Positions 23,170 to 34,320 of a stretch of 64,000 nucleotides of DNA are shown one piece after another. The translations under genes were made by a program, and so were the position numbers. The notes under the pieces were generated by a model, which had not been told where the DNA came from, searched no databases, and saw only the letters and a list, made by a program, of their open reading frames with translations. Source of the DNA: Cantharellus purpuraceus (lineage: Eukaryota; Basidiomycota; Agaricomycetes; Cantharellales; Hydnaceae); assembly GCA_025174535.1 (NCBI GenBank), contig JALBUN010000049.1, forward strand, positions 372,001 through 436,000, given 5' to 3'. The first letter of the stretch is position 1. The number at the start of each line of letters is the position of its first letter.

Positions 23170-25412
23170 TGTTAGGAAAAGATGAGGGAGAGGTGTTGTG
23201 TATGAATGTGGAATGAAAGTGAGAGATGGTGGCGCAATAAATTTTGAATAGAGAAGCAGTTACTGCAAGGATGCAGATATATGCGGGGTAGATGGAAAGG
23301 TGTTGTTTAGTAGAGTGATGTTACCAAATATCAGAATATTCGGTTAAGAACTGGGACTTCTGCAAAATATTTGAGCAGGAATGGGAATAGCAACACTTGT
23401 ATGGGAATCACCTTTTCCCTATCAAATTCCATTTATGCAGCACCAATGTGCTATTCTTTGCTTTTCCATTCCTAAATATCAGCATATATTTGATGCTTGT
23501 ACCTGGAATGGACTTATTCAAATATTCTCTATTTTTCCATATTTTTCTGGGAATATTCCATGCAGAACTCGGCCCAGAATCATTTATTTCTGCTGTGCTA
23601 CAGTTGTGGACCCATAGGCGCCCACAAACCTTCGCGCAGCCGGCTCTCCCCTTTTGGACCAGGCATTTGGCCTCAATTCAAGCTCAGATGTCTCTGATCA
23701 ATAAATATTCTGTAACTTAACAACCACAGCCTCTCAGGGCACTATTTTCCGTGGAGATCATCACATGACATGTGGCTATCCATGGCTGTGCAAACCAGTG
23801 CAGAAAACAGGGTGGACACCCTTCTTTTTGCCTGATCAGTGCCTAGCTCAGGGATCAGATCAGCTGATGGGTGATCAAATCAGGTGATTGCCTTGGAATA
23901 TTCTACCCCTTTCCATAACATTCTAGCTGTTTCCCTCTATTATTAGATAGAACTTTCCAGAACCATTATTCAGCTCCTGATCAGTGTTAGTACTGTGATC
24001 AGATCCTGTGATTGGCTTGGAATATTCTACCCCTTTCTTCCACCTTCCACAACCTTCCAGTAGTTTCCATCTATTAATAGGTAGAATATTCCAGAAGCAT
24101 TAGTCAGCCCCTGTAAATACAATATATAAGGAGGCCATTCTGCCTCTGAAAGAATAACATATCATCACATTCTACCCATCTTCTGCACACCAGTGTGACT
24201 AGAGTGACATACAGTGTCATCCTCTATCTCAGTAACTGTTGATTACCAGTTCAAGGATCTTTTACAGTTGTGTAACTGTACTTGATTGCACTCGAAGTAG
24301 TGATATTCCTGCTTTGGGCGTGAGTGTAGTATCTGCCTCACATGACTACAAATCTACAGGGTGAGATTGTCTGTCGATAGTCCTGCCATTAGTGCTCTTG
24401 TTTAAGTAACTAGTGTGTACTGCCTTTGCAGAGCATTAGAAGCTTGAACTTGTGTGAAGCAGTTGCTAGACTACTTCACACATTGCTGTTACCCGCTTCT
24501 GAGTGCCACTGGTTGGACGGTTGGATTCATCCACCTACTTCCTTTAGCCTCTAAGTGCATTCCCCTCTTTTTGGAATATCTGGACCCCTAAGCGTCCGTG
24601 AACTCTAGACTCTGGAAGTCTTATTCATTTCTTGCTGCTAAGAAATGTATTACCTTTCTGCGTATAGTCTGCATTGACCAATACAAAGGATTGTAACCAA
24701 AGTACAAACGTTAAATCATTTCTGGAGTTGTGCTGCAGCAGGGTTTGATATTCTTCTCAGCTGTTCATTCACGGAATTGTGGTGATTTAGAGTTTGCCCT
24801 AACACCATAATTTTGCGGGTTCCAAAACAACACTTCGAAAAAGTGTTTGCTTAATAGAAATGGATGTAATGATCCAAATCGTTCGTAATTTGAGATAGCA
24901 ATAGATGATGCAATAAAAGATTTCAAATCGAATAGGTCATTTAGGAGTTATTCCAGGAGCAACAGAAAGTTGACACAAGCTGTTTGTTTGCAGCTTGGAA
25001 GGGATTCAGAATAGAATCCTAATTATTGATACTCGTACACAGTTGTAGCTAATATACAATTGGACAATCACATGATAGGAATGGTTTTTAGTAAGATTGA
25101 AACATATGATAAAAGAAATGATGCAGATACTGATAATATGTGATGTCATAGGGAAAAACTTTTTATTGAGAAAGGAGTTTTTACCCGTTTGACTTGAGGT
25201 TTATGACGAATGAAAATAATCATAATACCTCCCTTTTTGAGTAGTAGCCACCCCTGTAGAATGAAAGCATGGCTCACAAAATAAAATCAAAAATCACCTC
25301 CTCCTCATCCCTTAATCAAAAAATCCCCAAACTTTTCACAACTTTTCCTTATCATAAAACTCTCCCTTCTTACTCCAATAGGTCGTAATAGTACTTGAAT
25401 AAATTCTTGACA
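23170..25412. mobile_element. Solo LTR family C, TSD TTATT
   Basis: TGTTAGGAAAAG to TTCTTGACA, flanked by TTATT at 23165-23169 and 25413-25417, inside LTR A6/A8. After removing the nested LTR A7 the LTR is about 806 bp and AT-rich. No second complete copy is in the window, so boundaries rest on the TSD, the TG...CA ends and the uninterrupted A sequence. Confidence 0.8.
23398..24829 (+). mobile_element. Solo LTR family A-I (A7), TSD ACACT
   Basis: 1,432 bp, TGTATGGGAATC to TTCCAAAACA, with ACACT at 23393-23397 and 24830-24834. Inserted in LTR C. Heat-shock elements are at 23950-23962 and 24084-24096; TATATAAG starts at 24123. It is the innermost and hence youngest layer of the nest. Confidence 0.93.
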
Positions 25413-26240
25413 TTATTCATTTCTGCTGCTAAAAAATGTATTACTTTTCTGCGTATAGTCTGCATTGACCAATACAAGGGATTGTAACCAAAGTACAAAT
25501 GTTAAATTGTTTCTGGAGTTGTGCTGCAGCAGGGTTTGATATTCTTCTCAGCTGTTCATTCATGGAATTGTGGTGATTTAGAGTTTGCCCTAATTTTGCA
25601 GGTTCCAAAACAGTAAGAGTCATAGCATGAGTCACTATTACTCAAATAGCTCAGGCAATACTCCGTTTCCCAGGCTGATCATCACAGCTATGGGTAGGCA
25701 CAGTTTTTATTGAAAGCTCCACCGAAAATGGAGTGAGGAGAAGCTGTGGTTGCCAAGATATTGAGGATTTACTGGCAGTGGTGATCAGATTGGGTCGGAG
25801 ATTGAAATGAGTCATGTGATCAAAAATGAGTCAGTAGATCAGGTGATTCTGCTGACTTTGAAGCTGCTCATCTGCGAAGATTTGTGGGTCCATGTGGGTC
25901 CAAAACTTCACCCAGCAGGACAATAAGTTTGTGCACTCATTCCTGCATGGAAAATTCCCGAAAAAATATGAAAAAATAGAGAATATTTGAACAGCCCTAA
26001 ATCAATAGAAAGCAGCACATATATGCTGATATTTTAAGGCCATGAAGCAAAATTGTACAGTTTCAGGACTTTAAACAAGATCTTTTAAGGGAAAACCAGT
26101 TCCCATACATCAACCCTGAGTCACAAGGACTTCAGTCAGCATCCACAACAAATACTCCTTATTGTCTTAGTGATCCATCTCCATATGGTATCCCATTCCA
26201 AGGGTATTCAGTCCCTTTGCCTGACACGATGTAACCTGAG

Positions 26241-26810
26241 TGTTATGACTATATTCATTAACGCTCAGATCCCCGTCCAATCCACTCAGATCCCCATGCA
26301 TATGAAATCTATACTCCATTTGGAAACCACCATGTCTCCTGTCTGATTGTCACTGCTGAATCTCACCCATCCATCTCCAGTTCCGATTGATGCATCAGCA
26401 TCACCATAGGAACCTGGACATCCGTCCCCATTGGACTCACACATACTCACATAAGGCCGTTGGCCTTGGAGACCCATCACCAGAGTAATTATTATTAGAT
26501 TTCAAATGTGTATTTAAGCTGTCCAACCGGGGACTTCATCCCCAGTTTGAATATCAAATCACACCTAGTTCCTAAGTCTGATCCCAACTATCTAAGTCAT
26601 ACTCCATCTCCAAAATCTCAGACACCAGTATTAGTGAGGGTGCAGCACATAAGCTGAAGCCAAGTCCATTCTGACCCCCATGACGTACCCCCAACTCCCT
26701 CTCTGACTCCAACCCAACCTCCAACCCAACCTCCAACCCAACCTCCAACCCAACCTCCAACCCAACCTCTGACACAATCTCTGACCCCTATTTGGACCTA
26801 GTGCATAACA
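26241..26810 (+). mobile_element. Solo LTR family B, TSD CTGAG
   Basis: 570 bp, TGTTATGACT to GTGCATAACA, with CTGAG at 26236-26240 and 26811-26815. Inserted in the open frame of LTR D copy 1; the joined flanks read exactly as the uninterrupted D copy at 62119-62150. Confidence 0.95.
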
Positions 26811-26815
26811 CTGAG

Positions 26816-27124
26816 TCAGATTGAAGTGGGAGGATAGGTCGGCAATGGTGACTGAAACTCTACCTCATGTTCAACTCTTCTATCCATGTTACAATATAGA
26901 GGTGGTTCAATGGGATCGTGAAAGAATATGGGATCGCCAATGGCATAAGAGAGACATGGTGGGGATCTTGGACATTGAAAGTGTTTTGGAAGTATTTTGA
27001 CATGTGGAGGTGGCTTAACATGCCCATGGAGCTCAGTGTATTTTTGATAGTCCTCCATGTCCAGAGACCAGTGTGACATATTATTAGAAGAGACGTTGGA
27101 GAGAGGAATAGAATTGGAAGCCAT
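26816..27124 (-). pseudogene. LTR D internal protein, copy 1 (interrupted)
   Basis: Starts with an ATG at 27124 (MASNSIPLSN) and stays open to the LTR B insertion; the remaining C-terminal part lies at 26240-26110. It is about 85% identical by eye to the intact 144-residue protein at 61803-62237 and lacks seven residues in frame. No known domain. Confidence 0.7.
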
Positions 27125-27331
27125 GTGAATGACGATGAAAGGATCAGTGTGAATAGAAGGCTGATAATGATTGATGGCAATGAAACATGAGTGACGATTG
27201 ATGGCTAGAAATAGAGACTGAGGTGAGGAGGGAGTTGTGGTGCTATTTAAAAGTTTGATACAAAAAGATGCTTGCAGAGTTGGACTGTCAAAGTGGTTCA
27301 ATATACATCCTTGATGCATCCTGGCTTGTCA

Positions 27332-28058
27332 ATGGATGCTGCTGGCAAGTTGGGAGATGGCCTCTGCAAGGTTTGGTGGAGGTAGAGTGTCACCTTCATC
27401 TACAGACTCTATGTGGCCCATTGGCTCTTCAACAACTTTGGGGATGGTCTCAATGCTGGGGGCAGGCACTTCAACTGTTCATGCACATTTGGAGTTGACG
27501 GTGGGGTGTGGCATTGGGTAGAAGTGAGTGTGGCAGTTCAAATATACTATTATGCACTAGGTCTGATGGGAGGTCAGAACTTGGATTGGAGTTGGAGTTG
27601 GTGTCAGGGTGCATCATGGGAGTTGGAATGGACTTGGCTTCAGCTTATATGCTGTGCCCTCACTAATACCTGTGTCCAAGATTTTGGAGATGGAGTAAGA
27701 CTTAGATAGTTCAGATCAGACTTAGGAGCTAGACATGATTTGATATTTGAACTGGGGAATGAAGTCCCCAGTAGCATGACTTAAATACATATTTGAAATC
27801 TAGGAATAATTACTCTGGTGATGGATCTCTGAGGCCAACAGCCTTATGTGAATATGTCTGAGTCCAGCAGGATGGATGTCTGGTTCCTATGGTGATGCTG
27901 ATGCATCAGTGAAAAACCAGAGACAGATGGGTGGAGTCATGATGTGATTGGACAGACTATGGGAGATGTATGGTTTCCAAATGGAGTGAAGATTTCATAT
28001 GCAAAGGGATCTGAGGGATTGGATGGAGATCTGGGCATTAATGAATATAATCATAACA
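27332..28058 (-). mobile_element. Gypsy 5' end: LTR B plus start of gag
   Basis: 27548-28058 is LTR B in minus orientation (first base pair mutated, TATTATGCAC). 27547-27332 is the leader and gag start, equivalent to 47384-47600 of the complete element. Gag reads MPHPTVNS then, after a stop, EVPAPS. It is cut at 27331 by LTR D. Confidence 0.8.
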
Positions 28059-28339
28059 TGATTATGAGTGAGACCCTCATAACAGATGTAACATATTTGT
28101 CTAACAAAAGTATACATTAGTGGACATTGCCACAAAAGGTTCAATGAACAGCATCATTGCCACTAAGACTTTTTTGGATGACATGGAAAAGCTGACAACC
28201 TGCTGTAAGCTATGTTATCAAACAGGATACACATGTTGACAGATGCCCACAGCTGGCTAATGAATCTAATTTCTCATCCTGGATTGAGATCAATATATAA
28301 CATACTCCTTGTCAAGCCTGCAGATCTCATTTCAAAAGG
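28059..28339. other. Unassigned sequence between gypsy LTRs
   Basis: About 280 bp with a short frame at 28212-28340 (DAHSWLMNLISHPG). It has the feel of retroelement-derived DNA but matches no family I recognise in the window. Confidence 0.3.
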
Positions 28340-28772
28340 TGTTATGACTATATTCATTAACACCCAGATCCCTGTCCGATCCACTCAGATCCGATTGTCA
28401 CCACCAATTCCACCCATCCGTCTCCGGTTCCGATTGATGCATCAGCATCACCATAGGAACCCAGACATCCGTCCCCGTTGGACTCAGACATACTCATGTA
28501 AGGCTGTCAGCCTTGGAGACCCATCACTGGAGTAATTATTATTAGATTTCAAATATGTATTTAAGTTGCCCAACTGGGGACTTCATTCCCCAGTTCAAAT
28601 ATCAAATCACGCCTAGTTCCTAAGTCCGATCCTAACTCTCTAAGTTGTACTCCATCTCCAAAATCTCAGACACCGGTATTAGTGAGGGTGCAGCACATAA
28701 GCTGAAGCCAAGTATCGTTCCGACCCCCACAACATACCCTGACTCCTTCTCTGACTCCAACCAAACCTCCTG
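28340..28772 (+). mobile_element. LTR family B, 3'-truncated copy
   Basis: Begins TGTTATGACT and follows LTR B to the repeated CCAACC tract, then changes abruptly to unrelated sequence at TGCCACACTG. Confidence 0.8.
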
Positions 28773-29860
28773 CCACACTGTAAACTGAATAAGCACAATG
28801 AGCTGTAAGGCTGTTAGTGCAAAACATTGCTGTATCTATATAAACACTGAGGTCTCCTAAGACTTCTTTCCCCATGGCAAACTACAGTACAATGTCTCTG
28901 AACAAGATGACAGCCTCTACAAGCAAGAAATGACCATGAATCTCATAACCTAGATGAAGCCCTTATTTACAACACAGTGAGTACCTGAACTATCTCTAGG
29001 CATATACCACTAACAGTGGTATAGGAGGAGCTCAACTTCTTGTTGAGTGTGTATGGGACTCACCAGGTTCCACAGTAAGTGTTGTGACACTGTGTGTCAA
29101 CCTAGAGCAAGAACTGATGTTGTAGATGTCAGTGCAACACTTCCCACTCAGGAGGAGTTGCAGTCATTGGATGTTTTGAATCCCATGGGGATCAATGCGC
29201 TGATAGGCTTCAGCAAGCCATGGGCAAGTCAGCCCAGAATGGCAGATGGGACTAGGTGGGAAACAGCAACTCTGGGGCCTGTTGAAAAAATTTTGCCTTG
29301 CTGGGAGTGTGTGGAGAGTAGATTTCGAATAGAGACAGAGGGAGTGATGGGAGCTGGATGTATGCGTAGTCGAATTGAAGATATACTTGAGTAGTATCTT
29401 CCTACGAAATTTGATGGGATTTGGTGTGATCTTCGTCTAGATATCGACAATTTAAGCAGGGATCAGGAGCAGATGACTCAAACGAGAGTAAATGCTTAAT
29501 AGAAAATCAACCAGTGGAGCTTAGGCTTCGCAAACTGGGATTCGAATATATGTTGCAATACTCTGGAAGAGTATGCAAAAGATTGTAGAAATACGCGTTC
29601 GTTCTGGAGTTATTCCAGAAACGAATAGTTCAGACACACAGACAGAAACAGGTGAGAGGAAATTCTCTAGTCCATTGCATATCTATCTAGGCGTGTTTTA
29701 TACAAGATATGCATGCTAATAACTCGTGATAAAAGTTCTGTGTCATTTGAAACATGGGAAAGAAACCTGTGATAAAAATGAAATGGGGGGTGGAGCCAAT
29801 AGGGAAAAAATGACGAAATAAAATATAAAAGAAATATAGGAGAATGTTCTGATGTCTGTG
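28773..29860. other. Unassigned region with one 115-codon frame
   Basis: The plus-strand frame 29047-29394 contains PTQEELQSLDVLNPMGIN and LGPVEKILPCWECVESRF. I do not recognise it. 29440-29850 shares short motifs with LTR C (TGCTTAATAGAAA, GGAGTTATTCCAG) and may be a diverged relative. Confidence 0.3.
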
Positions 29861-29941
29861 GGGCTTACAGGGGCTTCTCCTCTTCCCTCCTAGCCATTTC
29901 CCTTCGCTTTCCTACCTCCCCCTCAACCTCCTGAGCCTCCT

Positions 29942-32340
29942 ATGTGCTCCTATTCCTCCTATCCCCTCTGTTCCCCCTCTGTTCCCCTCTCCCCTAGAAG
30001 TCCGGTCTTCCAAATAACAGGGCCAGTGTATGGAAACCACCTTTTCCTTATCAAATCCTATTTATGCAGCACCAATGTGCTATACTTTGCTTTTCCATTC
30101 CTAAATACCAGCATATATTTGGTGCTTGTACCTGGAATGGACTTATTCAAATATTCTCTATTTTTCCATATTTTTTCAGGAATATTCCATGCAGAACTCA
30201 GCCCAGAATGATTTATTTCTGCTGTGCTACAGTTGTGGACCCATAGGCACCCACAAACCTTTGCACAGCCGGCTCTCCCTCTTTGGACCAGGCATTCAGC
30301 CTGAATTCAAGCTCAGATGTCTCTGATCAATAAATATTCTCTAACTTGACAACCACAGCCTCTCAGGGCAATATTTTCCATGGAGATCATCATCTGAGAT
30401 GTGGCTATCCATGGCTGTCCAAACCAGTGCAGAAAACAGGGTGGATACCCTTCTTTTTGCCTGATCAGTGCCTAGTTCAGGGATCAGATCAGCTGATGGG
30501 TGATCAGATCAAGTGATTGCCTTGGAATATTCTACCCCTTTCCATAACATTCTAGCTGTTTCCTTCTATTATTGGATAGAACATTCCAGAACCATTATTC
30601 AGCTCCTGATCAGTGTTATTTCAGTGATCAGAACCTGTGATTGGCTTGGAATATTCTACCCCTTTCTTCCACCTTCCACAACCTTCCAGTAGTTTCCATC
30701 TATTAATAGGTAGAATATTCCAGAAGCATTAGTCAGCCCCTGTAAATACAATATATAAGGAGGTCAGTCTGCCTCTGAAATAGTAACATATTCAACCTAT
30801 TCTACCCATCTTCTGCACACCAGTGTGACTAGAGTGACATACAGTGTCATCCTCTATCTCAGTAACTGTTGATTACCAGTTCAAGGATCTTTTACAGTTG
30901 TGTAACTGTACTTGATTGCACTCAAAGTAGTGATATTCCTGCTTTGGGCATGAGTGTAGTATCTGCCTCATGTGACTACAAATCTACAGGGTGAGATTGT
31001 CTGTCGATAGTCCTGCCATTAGTGCTCTTGTTTAAGTTACTAGTGTGTACTGCCTTTGCAGAGCATTAGAATCTTGAACTCATGTGAAGCAGTTGCTAGA
31101 CTACTTCACACATTGCTGTTACCAGCTTCTGAGTGCCACTGGTTGGACAGTTGGATTCATCCACCTACTTCCTTTAGCCTCTAAGTGCATTCCCCTCTTT
31201 TTGGAATATCTGGACCCCTAAGTGTCTGTGAACTCTAGACTCTGGAAGTCTTATTCATTTCTTGCTGCTGAGAAACGTATTAAATACAAAGGATTGTAAC
31301 CAAAGTACAAATGTTAAATTGTTTCTGGAGTTGTGCTGCAGCAGGGTTTGATATTCTTCTCAGCTGTTCATTCATGGAATTGTGGTGATTTAGAGTTTGC
31401 CCTAACACCATAATTTTGCGGGTTCCAAAACAGCCAGGGGAATACCCATCAACAAGGTATCTCCCCAGTGTGGCAGCTCCATGGCCATACCCAGCAATGG
31501 GTATCTGTCAAGTGCACCCCCAGGGCTGTTTCAGTATGTGGCATATGGCCACATACAACCTGCACAGCATATTCAGGATGGTGGACAAGGGAGGTGCATG
31601 ACTTTGACATGATGAAATTGCAGAGAATGGGGCCGACGCGTGTTCAGGTCCACCATCAACACAGACAATTCTATTCACAACCGGGGGACGGCGTGGAATG
31701 CCACGACCTCCCCACAGCCAGCGCATACTAGTCATATGCAAGAGGGTGGAAACCCGACTGCATCGCTAATGGCCGCTCCAGTCCAGGATGGAGCTGTGAC
31801 AGGACCATCGCCGGCTGACACAACACCAGTACCATTACCAGCTGGAACGCCAGCACCACCACTGGCTACGTCAGCATCACATACCTCTTCGCCCGACACA
31901 ACCTCAATAGGACCATTGCAGGTTAGATCACTGGCAGCTGCAGCTCAGAATCGTCCATGGCGTCGTAAGTCACGTAAATGTGACTTTGGCGCTGCAGACG
32001 GCAATGTCTGCGGGTATGTCATGTCGCACAACTTCGACCGTCACTGGGTGACACATGGTCTCACTGAGTTGGAGGCAGTCCAACGGAGAAGACTCTCGAT
32101 GCAAGATGCCACGATTGTGAAATCGTTCAGTGTCAGGAGTTGCTTGCACGTCACCAGTTGACTTGTCCTCTGGGCTGCACGGATAATCGGACGCATCTGC
32201 TTACCTTCTCGAGGAAGGAACATCTCCGCCATCTGAGACATCACTGTCAGCGGCCGCACTCAGAGGAAGAGATTTCACAACTATTGAGCGAGGCCGAGAA
32301 ACCGATAGGGTGGAACCAGACTGCGAGGAAGCTCCATTGA
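29942..32340 (+). pseudogene. Pro/Ser-rich zinc-finger-like gene split by LTR A12
   Basis: A Pro/Ser/Tyr-rich frame (29942-30026) continues in the same phase after the LTR (from 31438: GEYPSTRYLPSVAAPWPYPA). After frame changes a 174-codon frame follows at 31640-32161, with a Thr/Pro-rich linker, a basic patch RPWRRKSRK and CDFGAADGNVCGYVMSHNF with DRH. A shifted frame at 32135-32340 has CPLGCTDNRTHLLTFSRKEH with LRHLRHHC. The spaced Cys/His groups suggest a divergent C2H2 transcription factor. The frame shifts and the insertion make it non-functional as it stands. Confidence 0.5.
30027..31432 (+). mobile_element. Solo LTR family A-I (A12), TSD GCCAG
   Basis: 1,406 bp, TGTATGGAAACC to TTCCAAAACA, with GCCAG at 30022-30026 and 31433-31437. 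Heat-shock elements GAACATTCCAGAA (30579-30591) and GAATATTCCAGAA (30713-30725); TATATAAG at 30752. Confidence 0.94.
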
Positions 32341-33321
32341 TTAGGGGACCATCAGCAAGCCGAGCACAGTTGTTCGGTTGAAGATGTTTGAAAGCGCTGT
32401 CGGGGCTTTTTAAACCACGTCAGCGGAGTGATTGGTTGATCGATTAGGGTGTTGAACGAATGTGGTGATGTTGAACCCATTGCAATTGGCAGTTGCTGCC
32501 GTGAGTTCCTAAGAACAGAATGTGGTGTAGGATCCGGATTGGCGAGACGCACATGCAATTATCAGAACATTGCTCATTTCTCCTATACCATGCACTTATG
32601 GCGCATCCATTTCTTGATCGGTCCCCTGCTAAATGACTTGGAATTGTGTTTGAGGTTGCCGCCTAACGCTGATAGCCCACATCGTGGCTGCTAGTGTGTT
32701 TGTGACACCGCCTTCGGTGCCAGTGAACAGTTGGAGTTTGACTTTAGTCGTAACTGATATTGATACGGATACACACACACACATATATATACATATATAT
32801 CTGATCCTGTAGATAGAGCTATGAATATTTCGATTGAGGCTCGCAAGGACTACAAGCTCTTTAATTATCATGCCACACACCTTGAACAGCGGACAACCCA
32901 GGACTCTACCTTATACTGCAGCTTCAACGGCCTTCCCTGCGTCTTCCTAGAGACCATCAAAAGCAAAGATTTTGAGACCCAGATCGATTGCTTTGTCTCT
33001 GTCTCGTTGGTACGATATAGTCTGGATATCCCTTCCAACAAGCAAGGTCCCCCCCCCTTGGGTCAAATTTGGTGTTCCTGTCCTTCTTATCATGAGAACA
33101 GGGTTTAGGGAACGGATTGGTTTATACCTAGGGAAGAATCTGTAATGATTTAAGCCAAACATTTTTATTTCAAGACGCTTTCATCTCTGCCGTTTAGACT
33201 TGTTTCAGTGTGTCCTGACGTGTGGCAACTCGGTCGCTTACATTACCAAACTTTCTCAAGCTTGAAAGTGACTCCCTTGCTGCTGGCCAACAAAACTTGA
33301 ATCTGTCCTAGCTTTCCTGTC
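32341..33321. other. Intergenic region with a short microsatellite
   Basis: No recognisable gene; the frame at 32821-33108 has no known motif. An (AC)n-(AT)n tract lies at about 32768-32800. Confidence 0.5.
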
Positions 33322-34320
33322 ATGGCCGCATCCGCCATTGTTGAGGAACGATACGATATTATCACGCAGCGACTTCAAGAGGTACTCGGAGGCGACGCTA
33401 TCAAAACGCTCCTACAGGAAGGCAAGACACCGAAATGTTACTGGGGTGCGCGGTGTGCGAATGCTTTTCTGCCATGAGTTTGATTGTGTTGATATGTGGA
33501 GATTGAGGAACGGCATCTACAGGACGTCGTGAGCAGTGTATTAGCTGACAATGCGATTTGAGAGGGCTCACATTTGTATTTTTTCCCGATCTCGAACAGC
33601 ACACATTGGATAATTTGTCGCATTCACAAAAATCGCGGATTTCTTGTGCAGGTGTTGAGGTCACTCTTATCTTTACCTTTCATTTATTCTGCTCCCTCAC
33701 ATCGTTGTTCTTCCTAGGTAATCATCCTCTTAGCAGGTTTGTCCTTATGCACTCTATCGCCATTCCAGATTCTGATCATTTGGATCTTGTACACGCCAGA
33801 TGTCCACGCCTTTTTAGACAACCTAAAAGCACCCCTAGCTCATCGAACACCGCACAAGGTACTGTGAACACTGCCTCCACGCCGTCTTCACCTCCCTTTC
33901 CATCCCCGTCTCCAAGCTCCGTTTCGTGCGGGGCTTGAGCTACCAGCTTTCCCGCGAGTACAACATGGACAAATTACAAGCTCTGCGCCGCCGTCACGGA
34001 GCACGACGCGAAGAAGGCGGGCGCCGAGGTCGTGAAGCAAGTCGAGAGCCCCCTCTTGAGTGGGCTGCTCTACCCTGGGCTGCAGACGCTCGACGAGCAA
34101 TACCTAGATGTCGACTTTCAATTTGGAGGTGTGGATCAGGTGAGTTGCCCCCCCCACCTTGGCAATAGAATGTCTAACCTACACACAGCGCAAAATCTTC
34201 ACCTTTTCCGAGCTCTACCTCTCCCGTCTGGGATACCGCAAACGCGCACATGTCATGAACGCCATGGTCTCCGGGCTGCGGGGCTCCAAAATGTCCTCCT
34301 CGGTCCCCAGCTAGCACCGG
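33322..34320 (+). pseudogene. Tyrosyl-tRNA synthetase, truncated and frameshifted
   Basis: Exon 1 (33322-33445) encodes ERYDIITQRLQEVL up to KCYWG, then GT. The next exon is damaged. The HIG signature is seen at about 33602 and KIADFL at 33633, but the TAPTGRP lead-in is missing. DVHAFLDNLKAPLA appears at 33800, [18 protein letters not shown] at 33920, [20 protein letters not shown] at 34000 and [11 protein letters not shown] at 34110. After a normal 51-nt intron comes [20 protein letters not shown] and [10 protein letters not shown] (the KMSKS loop). At least three frameshifts, including one extra A at about 33970, and loss of the whole C-terminal domain show it is a dead copy of a cytosolic TyrRS; a functional gene must exist elsewhere. 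It ends at 34320 by fusion to another gene fragment. Confidence 0.82.

Larger units (their letters stand above)
21487..25612 (+). mobile_element. Solo LTR family A-I (A6/A8), TSD GTAAG, itself twice invaded
   Basis: Begins TGTATGGGAACC at 21487 and ends TTCCAAAACA at 25612, with GTAAG at 21482-21486 and 25613-25617. It carries a MITE (22367-22932) and a solo LTR C (23170-25412). After removing these, about 1.31 kb of LTR A remains; a distal U3 segment of about 125 bp is missing. Heat-shock elements are at 21925-21937 and 22059-22071 and the TATA box is at 22098. Confidence 0.9.
20712..26109 (-). mobile_element. LTR family A-II, split host of a nested cluster (A5/A9)
   Basis: The copy is in two pieces, 20712-21486 and 25618-26109, starting TGTTTTGGAACC and ending TTCCCATACA. 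It is interrupted by the A6/A8 insertion. The GAGTCA-rich array spans the insertion point. Outer flanks ATTGG (gypsy chromodomain) and TCAAC (LTR D) do not match, so this copy is itself a recombinant. Confidence 0.8.
26110..27331 (-). mobile_element. LTR family D copy 1, split by LTR B and truncated
   Basis: In minus sense it starts TGACAAGCCAGG at 27331 and matches the D copy at 61597-63010. It is interrupted by solo LTR B (26241-26810) and cut at 26110 by LTR A5/A9. Nearly every CpG of the other copy is TpG or CpA here. It sits inside gypsy gag sequence (27332-27547). Confidence 0.8.

Noticed and set aside
26572..26775. GLEVGLEVGLEV repeat peptide
   Set aside because: Translation of the CCAACCT repeat tract at the 3' end of LTR B, not a protein.
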